Shown: one piece after another, positions 6,049-13,906 of the stretch
Layout of the letters: each line of letters begins with the position of its first letter
Position numbering within the stretch: the stretch's first letter is position 1
Virus record (IMG/VR): IMGVR_UViG_3300029908_000179
Location: 1-20,713 of that record
Strand: one strand, 5' to 3'
Length of the DNA: 20,713 nt
Source: a virus
The notes under the pieces: generated by a model
Seen by the model: only the letters and a program-made list of their open reading frames with translations
Databases searched by the model: none
Told to the model about the DNA's origin: nothing
Program-made: the position numbers and the translations under genes

Positions 6049-6549
6049 ATGTTCATCAAATACGGCGGGACGAATGTTCATTCGCTCCCATACGTGACCC
6101 AAAAAGCGGTCACTCTACGAAACAAGAAAACCGGAAAGACGCGCACCGAAATGCGCGTCGACAGTCGTCAGTCGCCTCAAGAGGTTCACTGGCTTCGCCC
6201 GGGTTGGAACGAGTTCCCTTCGCACATCTGGGAGCAGAACAAGGCCGCGCCGAGCATCCAAGCGATGCTCAAAGACGGAACGATTGAGCTCATGAAAGAG
6301 CGCACCAAGGTCAAGGACCCGAAGACCGGAAAGCTCGTCGAGAAAATCATCGGCGCTGATGACCGCGAAATTTCTCTCTCGTTTTTCGATGACAAGAAAG
6401 CCATCGACATCGTGAAGAACACCTATAATCGGGACATCCTGCAACGATGGATCGACGAGGAAACGCGCCACAAAGTGAAGCGCGTTCTCACTAAGCAAAT
6501 CGAGCCACTACTGAACAACACGATTAAAGAAGACGACGACGAGGATTAA
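6049..6549 (+). CDS. Head-region protein with the shared PGxN...PSI...KDG(S/T)I motif
   Basis: A 166-residue protein preceded by TAGGAGA. Residues 1-45 are basic with many beta-prone residues; 50-81 carry the motif shared with the upstream protein; residues 110-155 form a charged helical region with W134 and many Lys/Arg; the end is a run of acidic residues (E-D-D-D-E-D). The extra C-terminal helix distinguishes it from its neighbour. It may attach to the shell or portal vertex, but that is only inferred from position. No named family is recognised. Confidence 0.7.
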   Translation: MFIKYGGTNVHSLPYVTQKAVTLRNKKTGKTRTEMRVDSRQSPQEVHWLRPGWNEFPSHIWEQNKAAPSIQAMLKDGTIELMKERTKVKDPKTGKLVEKIIGADDREISLSFFDDKKAIDIVKNTYNRDILQRWIDEETRHKVKRVLTKQIEPLLNNTIKEDDDED

Positions 6550-6567
6550 TCCAGGGGTGGATGAGAT

Positions 6568-6972
6568 ATGGCGGTGAACATCGACAGACAGTATTTTCTG
6601 ATTCTCTTTAGCGAATTCAGCAAAATTGATTCTGCCGTGGTCGCCGCCTATATCGACATCGCGTCGAATCGAGTTCCGGCCTCCGTATGGGGTGGCAATG
6701 TCCAGTACGCTACTGCGCTGATGACGGCGCACATGCTCTGCTCACGCGGGCACACTGGATCCGGATCGGCCGGAGGCGCAATCACGGCCGAACAAGTTGG
6801 CGACCTTTCCCGGTCGTACGAGACGGTTGCCGAGAAGGGGTCTGGCGACGCCTGGCTTTCCTCCACTCGGTACGGCGTCGATTTCATCGCACTCAGGAAC
6901 GAGACCATCGTCGCCATGGGCGTGACGGGCGCGCCTCCGTGTGGCCCATGGTCCGGTGGATGGTGCCCGTAA
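6568..6972 (+). CDS. DUF4054 family head-tail connector protein
   Basis: A 134-residue protein. Typical of DUF4054 (PF13262) are the N-terminal helix with F-x-x-F-x-x-I, the V-x-A-S-V-W-G-G-N-V-x-Y-A-T-A-L-M-T-A-H segment and the later S-T-R-Y-G-V-D-F-I-A-L-R stretch. Family members are small helical adaptors docking under the portal, comparable in role to HK97 gp6 or SPP1 gp15. The start at 6568 follows GGGGTGG. The stop codon abuts the next ATG directly. Confidence 0.85.
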   Translation: MAVNIDRQYFLILFSEFSKIDSAVVAAYIDIASNRVPASVWGGNVQYATALMTAHMLCSRGHTGSGSAGGAITAEQVGDLSRSYETVAEKGSGDAWLSSTRYGVDFIALRNETIVAMGVTGAPPCGPWSGGWCP

Positions 6973-7497
6973 ATGGGGAACTTTTTCGACAAAGACAGAG
7001 GCTGGAAGGAGTTCATGTACGACATGAAAAAGAACTCCGGCGAGACCGCTGTCTTCGCGGGCTACCTGCGGTCTTCTGGCGAGTATAAGCCAAAGGCCGG
7101 GCATCAGCCGAGTCTTCCGGGCCTTGGCGGATCGACCGAAGCGGCACCAATCACGATGGCCCAGCTCGCGGCCGTTCACGAGTTCGGGTCACCTAATCAG
7201 GGCATCCCCGAGCGGTCCTTCATGCGGTCCGGGATGTCCGAAATCAATAAGCAGCTCATCCGGATGTGTAAGACGGCGTCCCTCCAGGTTGCGCTCGGGC
7301 GCACGGACAAGAAAAAGGCGCTCGGACGCATCGGAGAATTTCTCGTCACGACGTTCAAGAATAAGATTCAGGAAGGCATTCCGCCTCCGAACACGCCAGA
7401 GACCATTAAACGAAAGGGCTCTTCGCACACGCTCATCGACACCGGACAGCTCCGCGATACCATTGATTGGGAGATCAAAGAGGGGAAGGACGATTGA
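6973..7497 (+). CDS. HK97 gp10-like / phage virion morphogenesis (neck) protein
   Basis: A 174-residue protein starting immediately after the DUF4054 stop. The V-H-E-F-G segment at 68-72, I-P-E-R-S-F-M-R at 78-85 and the closing I-D-T-G-Q-L-R-D-T-I at 155-164 are the signature of the gp10/gpG-like tail-completion group. These proteins act at the neck, at the junction between head connector and tail. The last codons overlap the next gene, and the purine-rich AGAGGGGAAGGA near its end is the likely ribosome-binding site for that gene. Confidence 0.87.
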   Translation: MGNFFDKDRGWKEFMYDMKKNSGETAVFAGYLRSSGEYKPKAGHQPSLPGLGGSTEAAPITMAQLAAVHEFGSPNQGIPERSFMRSGMSEINKQLIRMCKTASLQVALGRTDKKKALGRIGEFLVTTFKNKIQEGIPPPNTPETIKRKGSSHTLIDTGQLRDTIDWEIKEGKDD

Positions 7498-7811
7498 GGG
7501 CCGAGTGCAGCTCCAGAGAATGCACGAGCGGTAAGCCCGGCCTTTGGGAGCCTGTAATTTTACTTTGGCCTGAGGGCGCGAACCCGAAGGTGTGGCAGCC
7601 CGCTTCGGCGAACTTGATCGGAATTGTCGTGTGTGACGACTGCACAAAAACTACGAAAGTCATTCACCTCATCCCTGATCTGGAGCACTGGAAAAAAATA
7701 ACCGATGTTTTCGCAGAAAACGGGAAGATCATGCCGTCTCTTAAAACCGCGAAACTCACTTTCGTTATTCCTGAGACTCATCACCTACCTTCCGGGACGG
7801 TGTTCGTATGA
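7494..7811 (+). CDS. Small Cys-rich, possibly zinc-binding protein
   Basis: A TTG start at 7494 is preferred: it overlaps the preceding stop as TTGA, matches the coupling pattern of the neighbours and sits just after a strong GGGGAAGGA. This gives 105 residues; a longer version from 7467 would run inside the neck gene. Four Cys residues, C5 and C10 then C47-x2-C50, could form one zinc site. The rest is a beta-rich chain with several Trp and Pro. It overlaps the next gene by ATGA. No family is recognised; it is the second small Cys-pair protein in this head operon. Confidence 0.65.
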   Translation: MRAECSSRECTSGKPGLWEPVILLWPEGANPKVWQPASANLIGIVVCDDCTKTTKVIHLIPDLEHWKKITDVFAENGKIMPSLKTAKLTFVIPETHHLPSGTVFV

Positions 7812-8188
7812 GTCTTATCGGCAGATTCTTGACGGGAGAATACGCGGTCACCCGCACGACGATTGGCTCGTACGTTCGCGGCCGGTACACCCCCGGACCG
7901 GTCGAAACGATTCAAGTATGCGGTTCGATGCAGCCCACCTCTGCGCGCGAGCTCAAGCTTCCGGAAGAAGGCAACCGGATTAAGCAGTGCTACAAATTCT
8001 ACACCGACGCCCCGATCCTAGTCGACAGTGAGCAGACTCTGGCCACCGGGGACCGCATCACGGTGAATGGCGACGTCTTCCGCGCGATGGCCGTTACGAA
8101 GTGGGAGAACGTCGATTTACCGTACTACATGACGATTATTTGGCGCGAGCCTGAGCAATCGACCGATCAAACGAGGTCCGCCCCATGA
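7808..8188 (+). CDS. Head-closure / head-tail joining-like protein
   Basis: A 126-residue, mostly beta-rich protein coupled on both sides by ATGA overlaps. A run of short strands with Y-V-R-G-R-Y-T-P-G-P, then I-L-V-D-S-E-Q-T-L-A-T-G-D-R-I-T-V-N-G-D-V-F-R and W-E-N-V-D-L-P-Y-Y-M-T-I-I is like small barrel stoppers and adaptors of the SPP1 gp16/HK97 gp7 type, and its position between neck and tail-terminator genes agrees. The assignment is by shape and order, not a firm family match. Confidence 0.65.
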   Translation: MSLIGRFLTGEYAVTRTTIGSYVRGRYTPGPVETIQVCGSMQPTSARELKLPEEGNRIKQCYKFYTDAPILVDSEQTLATGDRITVNGDVFRAMAVTKWENVDLPYYMTIIWREPEQSTDQTRSAP

Positions 8189-8775
8189 GCTATCCGGCCG
8201 GGACTTTAAACCTTGTTCTGATCCAGGACGCAATATACGATTGGATCGAAGGTATTACTCAAGGCGTTTTCCCCGAAGGCGAGGAGGGGGAGCATATCCA
8301 ATGGATGGATCAATCTGCACCGCTACAGGCACGCCCGCTCGTTACGTTGAAAATCATCGACGGTCCGCGCCCAATCGGGCGTTCGGCGAATCTCTTTTTC
8401 AACCCCGACGAGAGCACCAAGCTGAATCCGTTCTCGGTAGGCATGCAGATGGAAATGACGCTATCCGTGCAGGTGTTCGGAAACACCAACATTCACCGGC
8501 CGATGGCTATGCAACTCTCGATGGACCTGAACTCGTCGCTGATGCGGCAAAGCGTCTTGGACAAACTGAAAGCGGCCGGGATCTCTGTTCAGGAAGTGGG
8601 TCGGCCTCGGAATCTTACGGCGCTCGAAGAGACGGCCTACGAGGAGCGCAGCGGGTTCGAACTTACGCTCGGACTGGCTCAGAACCTAAGCGATCAACCG
8701 GGCGTGATCGAAACCGTGAACCTGGAAATCGAAACGCCTTCCGGAAACAGAACCAAAAGCATAGTTTTACCCTAG
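8185..8775 (+). CDS. Tail terminator / neck protein-like
   Basis: A 196-residue protein coupled to the preceding gene by ATGA. It opens with a helix (I-Q-D-A-I-Y-D-W-I), continues with R-P-L-V-T-L-K-I-I-D-G-P-R-P-I-G, an E-M-T-L-S-V-Q-V-F-G strand, a helix with residues around L-D-K-L-K-A-A-G-I, then E-R-S-G-F-E-L-T-L-G-L-A, and ends near V-N-L-E-I-E-T. This order matches phage neck-terminator proteins that cap the tail tube and join it to the head. It lies directly before the sheath gene, as expected. Confidence 0.75.
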   Translation: MSYPAGTLNLVLIQDAIYDWIEGITQGVFPEGEEGEHIQWMDQSAPLQARPLVTLKIIDGPRPIGRSANLFFNPDESTKLNPFSVGMQMEMTLSVQVFGNTNIHRPMAMQLSMDLNSSLMRQSVLDKLKAAGISVQEVGRPRNLTALEETAYEERSGFELTLGLAQNLSDQPGVIETVNLEIETPSGNRTKSIVLP

Positions 8776-8786
8776 GAGGGTTTTAA

Positions 8787-10124
8787 ATGGCATCGCCAGC
8801 ACTTATCGTAAACGTCACCATCACGAAAAGCACCCGGACGGTGCAGGTCGCTTCGTTCAACATCCCCGTCATCTTTGGACCGTCTGATCGGTTCTCGGAC
8901 GTGTACCGAGTTTACGACAGCACGGACGGAATGACTTCCGACGGGTTCATGTCGAGCGACCCTGAGTTTATTGAAGCGGTTGCGCTGAGTTCGCAAGCCA
9001 TCGTCCCTGCTCAGTGGCTGATCGGTAAGTTTACGGCCGCCGTTGATCAGGTCGATACCTTCCAAGTCGGAACCCTGACCCCTTCGCACGCGTACAAATT
9101 CACGATGAATAGCACCGTGATTCAGTACACGTCGCAGCCAAGCGGCGATACTCAGCAATCGATTTTGGCGGCTCTCCTCGCCGCGATTGCTACCGCATTC
9201 CCGACCAACTCGCCAGTGACCGGCGCGGTGACCGGAAGCGGTTCCGGCGCAACGCTGACCCTCACGTCCTCGACTCCGGGCCTCGGCATCAGCTACACGG
9301 CGGTCGACTCGGATCTGACCCACGTGAACACGACTCCGAACCACACCATCGTCCAGGACATCGAGGCTCTCTACGCGGTCGTGACCCCGAACGTTTACCC
9401 GTACGGCGTCATTTGCACGAGCCACGTCGCATCGGACATTATTCAAATCGCGACCTACATCGAGACTCAGCTTCTCGTGTACGTCACGGCGACGCTTGAT
9501 TCCGCTGTGCTTTCAAACTCGGCCGGAAACGTCATGGCCACTCTCATGGGCCTCGCGTTCGACCGCACGCTGATCCTGTACTCCGCTCAGGCGAATACGA
9601 ACGGTCCGGACGGGGCGTGGATGGGCTACATGCTTTCGACGACTCCGGGAACGGGTAACTGGGCGATGAAAACCCTGGCCGGAGTTACTCCGGACAATCT
9701 CAACCCAACTCAGATCGCAAATATCCTCGCGAACAACGGGAATATTTACGTCACGATCGGCGGGAACGGAACCACGCTGTACGGAATCACGCCGGCCGGA
9801 GAGTATTTCGACGTTACGATTTTCCTCGACTGGCTCGCCTCTACGATTCAGACGAATATCATTGCGATTGAAACCGACCCGCTCAACCTCAAAATCCCTT
9901 ACACGAATCAAGGGATCGCGATGTTGGAAAGCGGAATCGCTTCGGCCATGAAGCAAGGTCAGAATCAAAACGGACTCGCTCCCGGCTGGGACGTGTTCGC
10001 TCCAGACGTGTCGCAAGTCACTTCGGCCGATAAATCGAACCGTGTGTTGAATGGAATCGGAGCGAATGGCGAGCTTGCCGGCGCGATCAACAAAATCAAC
10101 GTGCAAGTCTACGTCACGAGCTAA
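8787..10124 (+). CDS. Contractile tail sheath protein (DUF3383)
   Basis: A 445-residue protein after an AGGAGG ribosome-binding site. The opening V-N-V-T-I-T-K and S-F-N-I-P-V-I-F-G-P-S-D-R-F match DUF3383 proteins, which are the tail sheaths of a group of myoviruses. Residues about 90-180 form an inserted beta domain (F-T-M-N-S-T-V-I-Q-Y-T-S-Q-P-S-G-D-T, then G-A-T-L-T-L-T-S-S-T-P-G), usually exposed on the sheath surface. The C-terminal third, with P-Y-T-N-Q-G-I-A-M-L-E-S-G-I and the final beta strand, would form the core that meshes with neighbouring subunits. The tail-tube gene follows after 25 bases. This gene is the main evidence for a contractile tail. Confidence 0.9.
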   Translation: MASPALIVNVTITKSTRTVQVASFNIPVIFGPSDRFSDVYRVYDSTDGMTSDGFMSSDPEFIEAVALSSQAIVPAQWLIGKFTAAVDQVDTFQVGTLTPSHAYKFTMNSTVIQYTSQPSGDTQQSILAALLAAIATAFPTNSPVTGAVTGSGSGATLTLTSSTPGLGISYTAVDSDLTHVNTTPNHTIVQDIEALYAVVTPNVYPYGVICTSHVASDIIQIATYIETQLLVYVTATLDSAVLSNSAGNVMATLMGLAFDRTLILYSAQANTNGPDGAWMGYMLSTTPGTGNWAMKTLAGVTPDNLNPTQIANILANNGNIYVTIGGNGTTLYGITPAGEYFDVTIFLDWLASTIQTNIIAIETDPLNLKIPYTNQGIAMLESGIASAMKQGQNQNGLAPGWDVFAPDVSQVTSADKSNRVLNGIGANGELAGAINKINVQVYVTS

Positions 10125-10149
10125 CCAAAGAATTTAGGAGGAATTTACG

Positions 10150-10611
10150 ATGCCTAGTGGAATTACCCGAAAATATGCGCCGGATGACGTAACAGTCACG
10201 ATCGGAACCCAGACCGGAAGCGGCTTCTTAGAAGGAACTTTCGTCGAGTGCGAACGCGATAACGATACCGGCGAAATCAGCACTGGATCCGACGGAGAAG
10301 CGACGCTCGTGATCAGCCCCGTTCAAAAGGGCAAAATCAAGCTGACCTTCCAGCAAGCGAGCCCGCTGAACGACTACTTGAACACTCTGTTTCAAGCCCT
10401 TCAGCAAAAAAACCTCTCCGTCGCCGTTGTGCCTTTTCGGCTCAGCGACAAAAACGGAACGACCGTCGTGCAAGCGAGCCAGGTCGTCGTCAATAAGCCG
10501 GTGAAAGTCGGCTTCGGCGACAAACCTGAGGGCCGTGAATGGACTCTGATCACCGGATACCTCGACATCGAAGCCGGCGGCGAGTTCAACGTGAGCACTG
10601 GCGCTCTTTAA
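10150..10611 (+). CDS. Tail tube protein (DUF3277)
   Basis: A 153-residue beta-rich protein after TTAGGAGGAA. The pattern Y-A-P-D-D-V-T-V-T-I-G, followed by E-C-E-R-D-N-D-T-G-E-I-S-T-G-S-D-G-E-A-T and W-T-L-I-T-G-Y-L-D-I-E-A-G-G, is that of DUF3277 tube proteins, which stack as hexamer rings inside the sheath and carry the DNA. The place right after the sheath gene and before the tail chaperone is diagnostic. Confidence 0.9.
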   Translation: MPSGITRKYAPDDVTVTIGTQTGSGFLEGTFVECERDNDTGEISTGSDGEATLVISPVQKGKIKLTFQQASPLNDYLNTLFQALQQKNLSVAVVPFRLSDKNGTTVVQASQVVVNKPVKVGFGDKPEGREWTLITGYLDIEAGGEFNVSTGAL

Positions 10612-10645
10612 GTTCTAAAACCTGAGATGAGGAGACTAATCTCAA

Positions 10646-11101
10646 ATGAGTGAAATGCACAAAGAAGTAACAGTTGATGGGTTCAGATATCTGGTCTCCC
10701 ACGCGCAAGTTGAACTCGCGTGGGAGATCGGTGTTGATCTCATGAAAATGATTGGTGGTTCGGCAGCTTCGATGGCTGGGGCGTCTGGTTCAGATGCAAG
10801 CCTGTCCTCGGCGCTCACTGCGGCCACGACTCTTTTTCTGTCCAAGCTCGATCCGAAAGAATCGATGAAACTCATGAAACGGATTCTATCCACGATTGAG
10901 GTTCAGGGGACGACTGACGGTGAGAACAAGAAAATCCTCCTGAACGAAGTCGGCATCAAAACCCACTTTCACGGCCGGATTGGATCGATGATGCGAGTCG
11001 TGGGCGAGGCGGTTGCCTTCACGCACGAGGATTTTTTCGATGCTATTGGGGACGGGATAGCGACGATGATGCAGAAAGCGACGGAGAAAGCGGCGGCGTA
11101 A
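10646..11101 (+). CDS. Tail assembly chaperone, short (0-frame) product
   Basis: A 151-residue protein located between tube and tape-measure genes, the standard place of lambda gpG-like chaperones. The start follows GATGAGGAG. The chain is helical, with an unusual Gly/Ala/Ser stretch (about 37-55) and a compact C-terminal part around F-D-A-I-G-D-G-I. Codons 130-131 (F-F) lie on a slippery heptamer at 11032-11038 where a fraction of ribosomes is expected to shift back one base. The 0-frame product ends at the TAA at 11099-11101. In studied systems the short form and the extended form bind the tape measure and tube protein during tail assembly and are absent from the virion. Confidence 0.82.
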   Translation: MSEMHKEVTVDGFRYLVSHAQVELAWEIGVDLMKMIGGSAASMAGASGSDASLSSALTAATTLFLSKLDPKESMKLMKRILSTIEVQGTTDGENKKILLNEVGIKTHFHGRIGSMMRVVGEAVAFTHEDFFDAIGDGIATMMQKATEKAAA

Positions 11102-11298
11102 CTGTCCCGGTTCCGGACGGCATGTGCTGGCCGGTCATGAGATTGGTGAATGAGGGCCACGACTACGGATTGATTCTGAAGGGGTGGACCCTCCCGATGG
11201 TTCTAAGGGCGAATAAGGCTCTGGACGTTCAAGAGAAGGCCAATACGTTGTCAGCCAGAAAGGCTAGGTCTCAAAGTGGGTCTGGGTCAGGTTCTTAG
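10646..11298 (+). CDS. Tail assembly chaperone, -1 frameshift product (join 10646..11038, 11038..11298)
   Basis: After T TTT TTC at 11032-11038 the -1 frame stays open from CGA at 11038 to TAG at 11296, adding 86 residues in place of the last 20; total 217 residues. The extension starts with an acidic, Gly-rich linker (D-S-D-D-D-A-E-S-D-G-E) and then has a protein-like block: P-V-M-R-L-V-N-E-G-H-D-Y-G-L-I and W-T-L-P-M-V-L-R-A-N-K-A-L, and a charged helix ending in a Ser-Gly repeat. It fills the whole gap between the 0-frame stop and the tape-measure start and overlaps the latter by 23 bases, exactly as lambda gpGT-type fusions do. A stimulatory structure was not identified. Confidence 0.78.
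11032..11038 (+). promoter_or_regulatory. -1 ribosomal frameshift slippery heptamer T TTT TTC
   Basis: The 0-frame codons are GAT TTT TTC, so the heptamer T TTT TTC is in the correct phase (X XXY YYZ) for tandem slippage of two Phe-tRNAs. It is the only classical heptamer I see in the region where the two frames overlap (10924-11101). Confidence 0.8.
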
Positions 11299-12781
11299 AG
11301 AGTTTGGAGTCAAGGTCTCGCTGTCATTTGACGGCAAGGCAGTGGACCAAGCTGAGAGCCGAATCAAGAAATTCTCTTCCGAGATGAAAAGTTTCGCGCT
11401 CGAAGTCGCGGGCGTGAGCGCTGGACTTTTCGCTACTGGGAAAAGCTTTTCTCACTTTAGTCGCGAGGTAGTGGACCAAGCGGACGGACTCGGAATCACG
11501 ACTGACGCCCTTCAGGAGTACGAATACGCGGCCGGCGTCGCGGCCGACGCGACTCGCGAAGACGTCGTTGGTGCGTTTAAGAACTTAGGCGACACGCTCG
11601 ACAAGGCTCGCGCGGGCGTGCCCGAGGCGTCGCAAGCGCTCTACAATATGGCTGCGGCGGGCGGAAAAACGAAAGAGATGCTCGCCGCCATTCAGAATCC
11701 GATGACGAAAGTCAGCGACGTGGCGTTGCTCCTTTCGAGCGGAATTCAAAAGATGTCGGAGAAAAACCCGCTCGCCGCTCGTCGTATGACGGAGCTCGCG
11801 TACGGGAGCGACAAGCTTTATAACCTCTGGCGAAAAGGTCCTGACGCCATCAAGGCTCTGAACTCCGAGGCGGATAAGAACTCAGTACTCAATGAAAAGA
11901 TGCTTCGCGAAGGCAAGCTCATGGATCAGCAAATCACCAAGCTGTGGTTTGTCTTCCGTAAGTTTGGTCTTGAAATCGGCGCTAAAATCATGCCTCACGT
12001 GATGAAACTCGTGGGGCAATTCGAGAAATGGTTTAAGGCAAATCAAAAACTTATCGCGTCCGGAATCACCGGGTTCTTAGACACGCTCGCGAATGTTCTC
12101 GAGGGCGTGTTCGATGCCGGCGTTGGAATCATCAAGTTTCTCGAGCCAATGATCGCGGCTCTTGGCGGCGCTTCACAAGTGGTGAAGGACTTAGTCTACG
12201 CTTTCGTTGCGTTCAAGACGATCAGCATCGCCTCTTCTTTTCTTTCGATGGGGTTCGCGATTGCGAAGTTCGCGGCGACACTCCTCGGAATTGGTCCGAC
12301 GTTCTCCACTATTGCGAGTTCAATCGGCGGACTCGCAGGGACGATTGGAAGTTTCCTTGGCGGACTGACCGCTGTAGTCGCGGCCGGATGGGCAGGGTAC
12401 GAGCTTGCGACGAAGCTGAACGACTACATCGATAGTAAAACCGGCGGTCAGGGTATCGGCGGGAAACTCTACGATCTGATTCATCCCGATGAACAAAAAG
12501 AAATCCTGAATCAAGCGGGTCCGAAATCAAAAGTTGCAAGCGCCCCGCGCGTGGCTCCTTTCAGCCAGGTCGGCCCGACCGCTGCGTACGCTGGCGGAGG
12601 CACTAGTCAAGGTCCGGTCGTGAACCAAACTCACAACGTCGTGAATAACTTGACCGTATCCACTCCAGAGAAAGCGACCGTTTCTGACACAGCGACTGCC
12701 GCTAAGAAGGCTCAAACCGACGCGAATGAAATGGCGATGAGAAAAGCCAAGGCCGACGCGGCCCGGACGAGGGTGTACTAA
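11276..12781 (+). CDS. Tail tape measure protein
   Basis: A 501-residue protein starting with GTG at 11276, inside the end of the chaperone extension. It has the expected plan: an N-terminal beta segment (V-K-V-S-L-S-F-D-G-K-A-V-D-Q-A-E), long helices, a hydrophobic region at about 300-385 with several membrane-like stretches, and a C-terminal Gly/Thr segment followed by an Ala/Lys-rich helix. It sets tail length and is ejected with the DNA; the hydrophobic part is thought to insert in the host membrane in related phages. It is short for the family, which implies a short tail if the usual length relation holds. The stop overlaps the next start (TAATG). Confidence 0.88.
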   Translation: MGLGQVLREFGVKVSLSFDGKAVDQAESRIKKFSSEMKSFALEVAGVSAGLFATGKSFSHFSREVVDQADGLGITTDALQEYEYAAGVAADATREDVVGAFKNLGDTLDKARAGVPEASQALYNMAAAGGKTKEMLAAIQNPMTKVSDVALLLSSGIQKMSEKNPLAARRMTELAYGSDKLYNLWRKGPDAIKALNSEADKNSVLNEKMLREGKLMDQQITKLWFVFRKFGLEIGAKIMPHVMKLVGQFEKWFKANQKLIASGITGFLDTLANVLEGVFDAGVGIIKFLEPMIAALGGASQVVKDLVYAFVAFKTISIASSFLSMGFAIAKFAATLLGIGPTFSTIASSIGGLAGTIGSFLGGLTAVVAAGWAGYELATKLNDYIDSKTGGQGIGGKLYDLIHPDEQKEILNQAGPKSKVASAPRVAPFSQVGPTAAYAGGGTSQGPVVNQTHNVVNNLTVSTPEKATVSDTATAAKKAQTDANEMAMRKAKADAARTRVY

Positions 12782-13563
12782 TGGCGGTCATCAACTCACT
12801 CGCAAGCGGAGTAGGCCAGATTCTAGGAAGGACGGTGCTCCTTCAAACGAACACGGCGAACGGCGTGCCCGTTCCGCTGGCGGTCCTCGACGTCGTCAAA
12901 GACGAGTCGGTGGACTACGACGCCGAAGTGACCGAGTTCCCGGTCGAGGCTGGGCCAGAGGTCACCGACCACATTCAGCTTCTCAATCCTACGATTCGGC
13001 TCAAGGGAACTATTTCGGCTACGCCGCTTGACCTATCGGTCGCGCTCGCGAACATCGCGGCCGGCGCGCTCGCCGCCTATTCCAGTTCTCAGGCGCGCTC
13101 GAACTTGCTCAACAGCGGCCTTTCGCAAGCGACCGGAATCGTGGGCTCTGCCCTTCAGGGGAATGCGAGTAGCATCGGCTCGTCGGCCATCACTGGCGCA
13201 GTCGACGCCGTCTCGCGGACCATCCTTCTAAACGCTTACCAGTCAAAGACTCCGTTCACGCTCATCACCAAACGCATGACCTATCCGAACGTCGTGATCA
13301 AAAAGCTCAGGTTCCCCCGAAACGAGGAGACCGGATATGCTCTCGATTTTGAAATGGATATCAAGCAAATCACTATTACTAGTACGCTTAGTGTTCAGAA
13401 AACACAGACGAGTGAAGACGTCATCAACTCGGCGTCGAGCTCCACGAACCTCGGAAGCCAAACGACGGCGCAAGCGAGCTCGCAAATCCAAAGCGGTGTC
13501 CAAAACTCGTCGTTAGGAAGTGCCCCGGGAATGGCCGCTAAATTCCCGAGTTTGGTGGCATGA
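12781..13563 (+). CDS. Dit-like baseplate protein
   Basis: A 260-residue protein overlapping the tape-measure stop by one base. The N-terminal part (V-D-Y-D-A-E-V-T-E-F-P-V-E-A-G-P-E-V-T-D-H) and the later P-F-T-L-I-T-K-R-M-T-Y-P-N-V-V-I-K-K-L-R-F-P-R segment match the Dit-like N-terminal domain of phage tail proteins (PF21821-like). Between them is a hydrophobic Ala/Ser stretch (about 97-145). It probably links the tail tube end to the baseplate hub. The C-terminal 60 residues are Ser/Gln-rich and probably flexible. Confidence 0.82.
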   Translation: MAVINSLASGVGQILGRTVLLQTNTANGVPVPLAVLDVVKDESVDYDAEVTEFPVEAGPEVTDHIQLLNPTIRLKGTISATPLDLSVALANIAAGALAAYSSSQARSNLLNSGLSQATGIVGSALQGNASSIGSSAITGAVDAVSRTILLNAYQSKTPFTLITKRMTYPNVVIKKLRFPRNEETGYALDFEMDIKQITITSTLSVQKTQTSEDVINSASSSTNLGSQTTAQASSQIQSGVQNSSLGSAPGMAAKFPSLVA

Positions 13564-13564
13564 G

Positions 13565-13906
13565 ATGGCACTTCTTGAGGTCCCAACAGATAACAGTCTA
13601 CCGATTTACGAGCAGAATGTTCAGCTCGACGGAACTCAGTACATAATCGCGCTTTATTTCAACCCAAGGATTAATAACGGCCAGGGGAAGTGGTGCCTCA
13701 CGCTTGCCGATCAGAACCGGAACATGCTCGTAGGGCCGGTTCCCATCGTCGTTAATTGGCCTCTCTTCGACCGGTTTGTTGACCTTGTCGATTTGCCCGG
13801 GACTCTTTTCGCGTTCGACACGAGCGGAAATAACGCCGATCCAGGGCAATTCGATTTAGGCGCGAACGTAAGACTCTACTACCTTGAGGCGGGGACCGTC
13901 TTATGA
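13565..13906 (+). CDS. Small baseplate plug-like protein (Pam3 gp18 / DUF6983-like)
   Basis: ATG at 13565 is preferred to the upstream in-frame ATG at 13520, which lies deep in the previous gene; this gives 113 residues. The pattern Q-N-V-Q-L-D-G-T-Q-Y-I-I-A-L-Y-F-N, then W-C-L-T-L-A-D-Q-N-R-N-M-L-V-G-P-V-P-I-V and the final R-L-Y-Y-L-E is that of a small beta-rich baseplate protein described as a plug in cyanophage Pam3. It is coupled to the hub gene by ATGA. Confidence 0.75.
   Translation: MALLEVPTDNSLPIYEQNVQLDGTQYIIALYFNPRINNGQGKWCLTLADQNRNMLVGPVPIVVNWPLFDRFVDLVDLPGTLFAFDTSGNNADPGQFDLGANVRLYYLEAGTVL

Noticed and set aside
11102-11275. Independent small gene starting at the ATG near 11120 in the -1 frame
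   Set aside because: No ribosome-binding site precedes it and the frame is open far upstream across the slippery site, so frameshift extension of the chaperone explains it better.
13520-13564. Longer start for the plug-like protein
   Set aside because: It would overlap the Dit-like gene by 44 bases and adds residues not like the family; ATG 13565 fits the spacing of the operon.
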